Of a stretch of DNA of 64,000 bases, positions 56,788 to 64,000 are shown piece after piece. Location of the stretch: positions 4,235,902 to 4,299,901 of the forward strand of contig NW_004624882.1 in the NCBI RefSeq assembly GCF_000247695.1. The letters run 5' to 3'. Made by a program: the position numbers and the translations under genes. The notes beneath the pieces are model-generated. The model did no database searches. It was given only the letters and a program-made list of their open reading frames with translations, and was not told the DNA's origin. Numbering within the stretch: the first letter of the stretch is position 1; each line of letters begins with the position of its first letter. The DNA comes from Heterocephalus glaber (Eukaryota; Chordata; Mammalia; Rodentia; Bathyergidae).

Positions 56788-58779
56788 AATGTTTCAGTTT
56801 CAGTATTTAGATCTTTGATTCATTTTTATTTTAATTTAGTATATGGTGAGAGACATGGGTCTAGATTCAATCTTCTCCATGTGGATATCTAGTTTTCCCA
56901 GCACCATTTGCTGAAGAGGCTGTCCTTCCTTCAGATATGTTTTCAGCCACTTTGTCAAGGATCAGATGACCAAATGTACCTGGGGTTGTTTCTGCATCAC
57001 CTGTTCTGTTCTTTTGATTCACATGTCTGTTTTTATGCCAATACCATGCTGTTTTTACAAATGTAACTTTGTAATATAACTTGAAATGTGGAATTGTGAT
57101 GCCTCCTGCTTTGCTCTTGTTACCTGGATTGCTTATGCTATTCTGGGTTTCTTCAATTTCCATCTGAATTTTAGGATTTTTTTCTAATTCTGTGAGGAAT
57201 GCTGTTGGTATATTGATAGGAACTGTGTTAAATCTCTATAATAGTTTTTCAAGTATGGCCATTTGACAATATTAGTTTTGCCAATCCAGGAACAGGGGAT
57301 AGCTTTTCAACTTCTAATAACTTCTTTGTTTTCTTTTTTCAGAGTACTATAGTTTCCATTTTACAAGTCTTTCGCTTCCTTTTGTTAGGTTAATTCCTAA
57401 GTATTTAATTTTTCCTAATGCTATCACAAATAGTATTATTTTCCTAATTTCTTTCTTAGTAGGTTCATTATTGATTTTTATGTGTTGATTCCATGTCCAT
57501 TACATTGCTGAATTTGGTTATTAATTCAAGGAGTCACTTGGTGAAATTTTTGGGGCCTTCTGTGTAAAGGATCATGTCATCTCCAACTAATGATAATTTG
57601 ACTTCTTCATTCCCTATGTGTGTCCTTTTATTACTTTCTCTTGCCTGATTGCTCTAGCTAATGTTTGGGGCACTATGTTGAACAGGAGTGGTGATAGTGG
57701 CTTCTGTTCCTTTTTTAACCTAATTTCTCTGGCAGGATTTCCAGTAGTGTATTGAATAGCAGCGGTGAGAATGGACATCTTTGTGCTGTTCTTGACTCTA
57801 GAGGAAATGCTATCTTTTTCTCATGGACTGGTGTCAGATGTGGGCTGGTCACATGTGGCCTTTCTATATTGAAGTACATTTATTTCCTTTATGCAAAATT
57901 TGGTGTGAGTGTTTTTTTAAATCATGAAGGACTGTTGGATTTTTTCAAATGCTTTCTCTGAATCTGTTGAGATGATTATACTTTTTGACATTCATTCTGT
58001 TGGTGTGCTCTATCAGATTTATAAGTTGAACCCCTTATCGACATTGAGCCATCCTAGTGTCTCTGGGATGAATCCCACTTGATCATGGTGAATGATTCTT
58101 TTAATGTGCTCTTGAAATCAATTTTACTGAGGATTTTTGCTTCCATGTTCATCAGGGATATTGGCCTATATTTCTTTTATGGTAATGCCCTTGTTTGGCT
58201 TTGATATCAGAATAATGCTGACCTTGTGAAAGAGATTGGATATTCTCACCTTTTCTAAATTTTGGAAGAGTTTTAGAATGATTGGTACTAGGTTTTTCTT
58301 GGCTGGAATTCAGTAGTGAATCGATGAGTTCCTGGAGTTTGCTTTGCTGGGAGGCTGCTTAATTATTGATTCAACATCTTTACCCTTTACTGATCTGTTC
58401 AGGTTTTCAATTTTCTCTTGACCTAACCATGGCAGATTGTATGTGTTAGAAATTTATCCCTTCCACCCAGATATCCAATTTGTGGGTGCATAGTTGTTTA
58501 TACATACAAGTCACTTCTGATCCTTTGTATTTGTTTTATTCGTTGTAATGTTTTCTTTTTTATTTTCTGATTTTGAGTCCTCTTTTTTCTCTGCTAGTCT
58601 ACTTAAAGGTTGTAGATTTTGTTTATCTTTTAAAAAAAACCCAGAACCTCATGTATTTTCTGTAATATTTTACTTTTATATTGTATTTAATTTGAAAGAG
58701 AGCAATTTCTTATATAAAACAAAGAAAAAGCAGAAGAAAAAAATGAGATGTTTTCTCGCCAAGTCTTTAGCTCATTTGG

Positions 58780-58935
58780 TCAGCTGGACATTTGCTGCCC
58801 GTGGGAATCACCTGGAAGAACTTTGAGGCAAAGATGATGCCAGACCCTACCGCTAGAGATTTAGGGTTCACTAGTTCAAGGTGGGTCTAGGCATGGGCAT
58901 TCTGGAAACCTCTTGGCAATTTGCATGTGCAGCTG
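58780..58935 (+). mobile_element. MER5-like hAT MITE
   Basis: gtgggaatcacctggaagaa, gatgccagaccctaccgcta, gagatttagggttcactag and ggtgggtctaggcatgggca follow the MER5A/B order. Confidence 0.65.
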
Positions 58936-59675
58936 CAATGGCCCCAGTCCATCCTCTCTTCAGTCTGTTCATTTTACTCATTTTCTGTGAACATCTCTTC
59001 CTCTTTTGTAGAAAAAACGAAGCTTTCTATTTGTTGCTTCTTAATATTATGCCTTCAGACTCAAGTAACAAGCCCAATTGCAAGCTTGTGTCATTTGTTC
59101 CAAATCAACTGAAAAGGTCATTTTGAGTTGTCCTTGGCAGCTTTTGGACAATTCAGGTTATAGCTTCTGACTACTGTACATAGGCTCTGGTAAACAGTCC
59201 GGTTCCTGCTGGGTTCTGTATTCTCTTTCCATCTTTTCACACAGCCTTGCCCACTCTCAGGTTCTCTGCATACCCAGCCACATCATCTTGGTTTCTTTTG
59301 ACTTTGTCTCCATTGTCTTTCATTGGCTTTAACTGATGAAGGTGGGAGAATTCCATTTTGAGAGTGTTCTGTCACCCCTGATGCATAGACCCTTGCAGTG
59401 TCCTGGGCCAGAAAGAAAACTTTCTCTTGCTTTGGTAACTTTTGAAATATGCTTCCCTCATGTATAAAGTCTATGACTCAATCCTACATTCTATCATAAA
59501 ATTTTCAAACTGTTCTATGGTCCCAGTGACTTAACTTTAGTGTTTAAGTCAAAATAAACTTAGAAGAACTTGTTTCCTTTCCTCCTCCTCTAACTTCTGA
59601 AGAGTTATCACTTCTGAAAGAATATCAGTAATATATTAGATGCTTTTTTCTCCCATATATTTTAAATTATAAGAG
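58936..59675. other. Unassigned upstream sequence
   Basis: No gene or named repeat recognised. Confidence 0.35.
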
Positions 59676-59679
59676 ACTG

Positions 59680-59805
59680 GGTAGCTTATGATAAGCACTT
59701 AGCGGGTAGAGACCAGGAAAACTGCTAAATATCCCATGGTGCAAAGAACAGCCTCTCCAAGAATTATTCAGGCTGCCATGTTAGTAGCACTAAGGTTGAG
59801 AGCCT
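59680..59805 (+). mobile_element. MER20 hAT MITE, 3' part
   Basis: gcgggtagagaccaggaaaa, ctgctaaatatcccatggtg, gcaaagaacagcctctccaa, and a tagcactaaggttgagag end. Confidence 0.72.
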
Positions 59806-59849
59806 CAGGCCCAGGCATCAGTATTTGGAGCTCCCCGAGGGCTGCCTAT

Positions 59850-60070
59850 GTACATCCACACAAGTTAGGGAAGCAAGGCATCCATTCTGCAGTCTCATGG
59901 GTGTGCATTTCTACTCCTTCTTCATTTATGCCATGTTTCTCTGATGTGACATGTGTAGCTTCTTTCCACATCCTTCGCCATTGTGATTTAATGTGACCCA
60001 CCTGCTCTTGTATTATTCCAGTTTCTCTGTTGAAGTTATTTGTCATCTTATTGATTGGTTAAAAGTTTTC
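59850..60070. other. Unassigned upstream sequence
   Basis: Nothing recognised. Confidence 0.3.
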
Positions 60071-60072
60071 AG

Positions 60073-60250
60073 CCATTTTGGTGGCTTAGGCCTGTAATCT
60101 CAGCGCTGTGGGAGCTGAGGCAAGGCAACCGCAAGTTCCAGTTCAGCCTGGACAATTTAATAACTTAGTGAGAACCTGTCTCAAAGTAGAACACTTTTTA
60201 AAAGGCTAGGGTTCTAGCTCCAGGAGAAGGCCTTGTGTTCCATTCTTAGT
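60073..60250 (+). repeat. B1 + ID composite SINE, left arm of an inverted pair
   Basis: gccattttggtggcttaggc, ctgtaatctcagcgctgtgg, gttcagcctggacaatttaa, gtgagaacctgtctcaaagt, then aggctagggttctagctcca. Confidence 0.8.
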
Positions 60251-60251
60251 A

Positions 60252-60420
60252 AAAATTCTTTGAAACCAGGGCTGGAACCCACTGAAGTACATCCCCATCC
60301 CTTTTGATTTTGAGACAGGTTCTAATTAAATTGCCAAGGCTGGCCTTGAACTTAGCGATCCTTGTGCCTCAGCTTCAAAAACAGCTGGGATTACAAATGT
60401 GCACCACTACACAGGGCACA
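60252..60420 (-). repeat. ID + B1 composite SINE, right arm of an inverted pair
   Basis: cagggctggaacccactgaa, gtacatccccatcccttttg, ttttgagacaggttctaatt, gccaaggctggccttgaact, attacaaatgtgcaccacta. Confidence 0.82.
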
Positions 60421-61495
60421 GTGAGCTTTATTGTGGTATCTGGCTATTATAGAAACTTCACACAAATTGACCGAAATTAGTCTTAAATAATATTCCTTGA
60501 GTAACCGCTCTATGGCCAAAACTGTTAGCTAGTGTGGGTGAGTGTACCTGAGAAATATAGCGTGTTACCTTCACTACTGACGAAGGACAATGCTGTGAGG
60601 TGGAAGTTGTGAAGTGAATGATTTGGATTTTGTAGTACTGGGAGACTTTGGGGAGGTGACGTGCATACTGTGTCTCTGAGGATACACCAGTGACAGAGGG
60701 AAAGAGAAAGACAGCACGGAAGCAGAAGCAGCTGGGTGTGGCAATTGGCATGTCATTGAGGGATGGCTGCAGGGTGGATAGGTGAGCAGGGCCTGTGGGG
60801 AGCTGAAGGGCAGGGAAGGACCATGATCGGATGACAAGGGATTTGGCAGATTCCGCTGAGGAGCGGGGTCTTGGTCGGCTGGCCAATAAAAGGCCAGTTC
60901 AGGTTTACAAAAAGAGGGACACTGTGACTGGTGAGTAGGACCACCCCAGTGCAGGCTGTGGGAGAACTGATCTACCATCTGGTGCTCTGTGACTGTGGCC
61001 CCAGTTTCTATTGCAGGGACCTATGTGCGGCTGGGGCTGGAGGGGTGGAAAGAGGAGAGGAAGCTCAGTTCTGCATCCCCTACCATTGTGTGTCCTCCCT
61101 GTAGGGTCTCAGTGCCCCAAGTCTGGGGTTTGGATCTGAGGGAAACCTGAAGAGAGTCGTTGTGTGGATTGTGCATCTGCAGCCTCAGTTCACTCCCTTA
61201 ATATGGTGGCTCTCAGCTCTCTGGCTGGGTACTCAGGAAACTCCTCTCCTCAAGGCCTCATTTTTCCCTGGACAACAGTAAGGAAGGCCTGGCACGAGTG
61301 GGGCAGGGCTGGGGCTCAGGTTGAGACATGGCAGGAGATAGCTGACAACCCAGGGCCTCTGAGGTTCTGGTGGATGGGGTGATGGAACTTGGAAGACATT
61401 GTGCAAGTTCCTTGATTAACAATTTCCCTCAAAATGCTCTCAATACACCCTAAATCCCACTGTCTTAAGTCAAGGGCTTCATCCAAACCGTGGTT
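60421..61495. other. Unassigned upstream sequence
   Basis: About 1.1 kb, moderately GC-rich from 60700 to 61380. Antisense open frames (60458-60978) have no recognisable domain. Confidence 0.35.
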
Positions 61496-61499
61496 CACA

Positions 61500-61712
61500 G
61501 CAAGAAGCCATGTTGCCATTCAGAGGACATTTAGCAATGTCTGGACATTTCGGGGTTTTGCTGTTGGGGAAAAAGTAATGCCATTACTGGCTTCTAGTGG
61601 GTAGACACTGCGGATGCAACTCAACATCCTTAATGCATAGCACAGCCTCCCTGTGCCTAAGCGGACCTATCCCAAAGTAACTGCAGCCCAAGGTTGAGAG
61701 ACCCTGCTGTGA
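61500..61712 (+). mobile_element. MER20 hAT MITE
   Basis: agaggacatttagcaatgtc, tactggcttctagtgggtag, caactcaacatccttaatgc and caaggttgagagaccct end. Confidence 0.85.
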
Positions 61713-62305
61713 TTACACAAGGATCACATTTGACAGATCCACAACTTCTGAGAGGGGGCATTCTCCTGTGTGCATGTGGGAGCCTATTTCCACACTTGTG
61801 GCCAACCTGGACTTGGTCATGATCATTGATGTGAGCTAGCATTATACCATCACTTCCTGCTCTGGATTCTGGCATCACATGAGTAGGAGGTGTTGGCCTG
61901 AAGACTTCAAGAAGTGAAACCCTTCAAAGAAGAAATGCACTGAGGGAAGAGAGGAGGCCAGGAGCTTGAGATACATCCTGAGAAACCAAAGGCATGTGGT
62001 TATTTTCCATGAGGACATGATCAGCCCAGTGTACTGTGTAGCTGGTGATTTCCTCAGGCAACCTGCTGGATGACCTTCCCACATGCTCTAGCCTTCAAGC
62101 TTTCCTGTGAGCCTTTGGGCCCATCAGAAGCACCGTTTACTCAGTCTTTGTGAAGCTTTCTCCCCCAAAGCACAGGATGCCACTGAGGAGGGAGAGGGTG
62201 GCACTGACGACCCTTAGTGAGAACACATGGGAAAAGTGTTTCTTTGTCAGGGCTTCTTTGTTGAGTGGAAAGGTCAACTGGAAAGGCAAGGGTGCTCTGG
62301 CTAGA
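61713..62305. other. Unassigned upstream sequence
   Basis: No gene or named repeat recognised. Confidence 0.35.
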
Positions 62306-62309
62306 AAGG

Positions 62310-64000
62310 CTTCTTGATATAATTATAAACCAATATATCTGACAACGCTGAATCAAAAACCTTTGAGAAAATCCAAGAATACTGATCACAAGAGCACACT
62401 GAATAAATGATTCATCAATGTAAAGGGAGATTCATGCCAGAGACACTGGGAAGTTTCAACATTTATAAAAGGTTCAACTTATAAATCTGACACAGCAACC
62501 AACAGAAGGAATGACCAAAAAAAGAGATCATCTTGACAGATACAGAGAAACCATTTGACAAAATCCAACAATCCATCATGATTAAAAAGAAGAAAAACTC
62601 ATACCAAATTTTGTATAGATGAAATGTACCTCAATACAGAAAGGCCACAGGTGACCAACCCATATCTGACACTAGTCCATGAGAAAAAGACAGCAATGGT
62701 TCTTCTGAAATCAGGAATAGCACAAAGATGTCCATTCTCACCACTGCTACTCAATACAGTACTGGGAGTCCTGCCAGAGAAATTAGGGGGAAAAAAAGGA
62801 ATAAAAGCCACTGACATTGGAATGGAAGGAGTTCAACTATCCTTGTTTGCAGATAACATGACCTTATAGACAAAAAATTCCAAGGACTCCACCAAAAATT
62901 TAAAAACTGTTAGAAATAATGAACATATTCATAAAAATGGAAAAATATAAAGTCATCCAAAAGTCAGTAGCTTTCTATACACTCACAACAAACTATCTGA
63001 AAAAAAGAAATCATACAAACAACCCTGTTAAAAAAATTAAATCATTAAAATTAATAATTAAATGTGTAGGAATAATCTCAACTAAGGAAGTAAAAATCCC
63101 ATACACCATATCTATAAAACATTGATAAAAGAAATGGAAAAAAGGACAAATAAAAGGAAAATATCCAATGTTTATGGATTCAAGGAACGCTATTAAAATA
63201 TCTATTCTACCCAAAATGGTCTACAATTCAATGTAATCCTCATGAAAACACCAATGACATTTCTGAAACAAATAGAAAAAAAGCCTAATATTCATATAGA
63301 ACCTCAAAAACCCCGAATAGTGAAAGCAATCTTAAGCAAAACAACATTGGAGGCATCTCACTACCCAACTTCAAAATATACCAGAGTAGTCAATATGCAT
63401 GGTTTAACACAAACACTGACACTTAGATCCATGCAACAGAACAGAGAGTCCATGCACTTATAGGCTATTGATTTCTGACAAAATTGGAGGAACACAATGG
63501 GGACAGGACAGTCTTTTAGGTAAATGGTGTTGGGACCACGCAACTGGATATCCACACGCAGAAGAATGAAGTGAGCCCCTCATTTCCCACCACATGGAAA
63601 GTAAACTCAAAGTGAATTAAAGATTGAAGCACAAGACTTGAAAGTGTAAAACTATTACAAGAAAATATGGAGAAATGTCCAAGACATGGATCTGTGCAAT
63701 GGTTTCTTGGATATGAACCCAAAAGCACAAGTAACAACAAAAAAAAATAGTCCAATGGGATTAACAGCAAATGGAAAAGCTTCTGCACAATGAGGAAACA
63801 AACAATAGAATAAAGAAACAACTTATAGAATGGGAGAATATACTTGAATGCTATGTATCTGAGAAGGGATTAATGTCCCCAAAATAGAAGGAATCAACTA
63901 AATGGTAAGAAATCAAATAACTCAAATAATTGGCAAAGGACCTGAATAGGTATTTCTCAACCTAAGACAAGCCATTGGCCAGTGGTATGTAAAAAATGAT
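62310..64000 (+). mobile_element. Rodent L1 ORF2 remnant, running off the right edge
   Basis: The sense frame at 62624-62869 keeps recognisable reverse-transcriptase motifs: a [19 protein letters not shown] block and SLFADNM, where the catalytic FADD motif has become FADN. Downstream, 63160-63470 shows the C-terminal ORF2 order (aatgtttatggattcaagga, ggaggcatctcactacccaa). Frameshifts and stops separate the blocks, so it is dead. It is inverted relative to the L1 at 54.6-58.7 kb. Confidence 0.85.

Larger units (their letters stand above)
54635..58705 (-). mobile_element. Long antisense rodent L1, broken by nested insertions
   Basis: 54635-55371 covers the 3' UTR and ORF2 3' end (attagtccatgtttgcagta; gagttgtgctgctataaaca). 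The L1 resumes at about 56225 (aatttgcatttctttaatgg) and continues through antisense ORF2 to about 58705. This includes the reverse-transcriptase region near 57740-57860, the complement of the RT seen at 62620. The frame is broken by stops throughout, so no active polymerase is made. Confidence 0.85.
35760..64000. other. Intergenic DNA upstream of the WWC promoter
   Basis: To the right of the island, on the 5' side of the minus-strand gene, no protein-coding gene was recognised. Open frames are short, overlap repeats or result from GC-rich sequence. If the locus is WWC3, conserved mammalian X-chromosome order would place the claudin-like gene CLDN34 and SHROOM2 on this side. I saw no claudin signature in the 28 kb available. 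Confidence 0.55.

Noticed and set aside
62624..62869. Functional reverse transcriptase
   Set aside because: It has RT motifs but FADN instead of FADD and flanking frameshifts; it is a dead L1 remnant.

Overview
This window is mammalian nuclear DNA, almost certainly from a rodent outside the mouse/rat group. The main evidence is the SINE population. There are many short tRNA-derived ID-type elements (pol III A-box 'tagctcagtggt', B-box 'agttcgatccc', A-rich tail). There are also composite B1 + ID dimers in both orientations and two B1 monomers with an internal duplication. These sit among mammal-wide repeats: MER20, MER5-like, Tigger MITEs, MIR, L2, old L1M and MaLR LTRs. The combination of ID dialect and B1-ID dimers suggests a beaver- or squirrel-related lineage, but I cannot fix the species.

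The window has one recognisable protein-coding exon, on the minus strand at 34775-35058, inside a CpG island of about 2 kb (34080-36010). It encodes 94 codons plus two bases: an Arg- and Pro-rich N terminus followed by a complete WW domain, and it ends at a consensus splice donor. It is exon 1 of a WWC/KIBRA-family Hippo-pathway scaffold, most likely WWC3. Transcription runs right to left. Positions 1-34774 are therefore the start of a large first intron, and everything right of about 35.7 kb is upstream intergenic DNA. No second coding exon is recognisable in the 34.8 kb of intron shown.

Layout. 1-31 kb: intron full of repeats (ID and B1-ID SINEs, a Tigger MITE, MER20, MaLR LTRs, L1M 3' ends, a twin-primed young L1, L2, MIR). 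31-34.1 kb: nearly repeat-free AT-rich intron next to the island. 34.1-36.0 kb: promoter CpG island and exon 1. 36-45.9 kb: intergenic, with Tigger MITEs, MER20, MaLR LTRs, MIR and a repeat-poor block at 44.15-45.9 kb. 45.95-46.15 kb: a CT microsatellite holding an assembly gap of exactly 100 N. 46.3-53 kb: old L1 pieces with younger ID insertions, a GC-rich patch at 49.8-50.7 kb and an L1 3' end. 54.6-58.7 kb: a long antisense L1 broken by nested insertions. 62.3-64 kb: a sense L1 reverse-transcriptase remnant running off the window.

I found no new multi-gene system. The observations most worth a second look are: the WWC3-like exon in a rodent, with an in-frame upstream ATG in strong Kozak context; an ID fragment lacking its 3' end but flanked by perfect 17-bp direct repeats; a three-copy 13-bp repeat around an ID insertion; a twin-primed L1; and a perfect NRF1 palindrome inside an ID copy.
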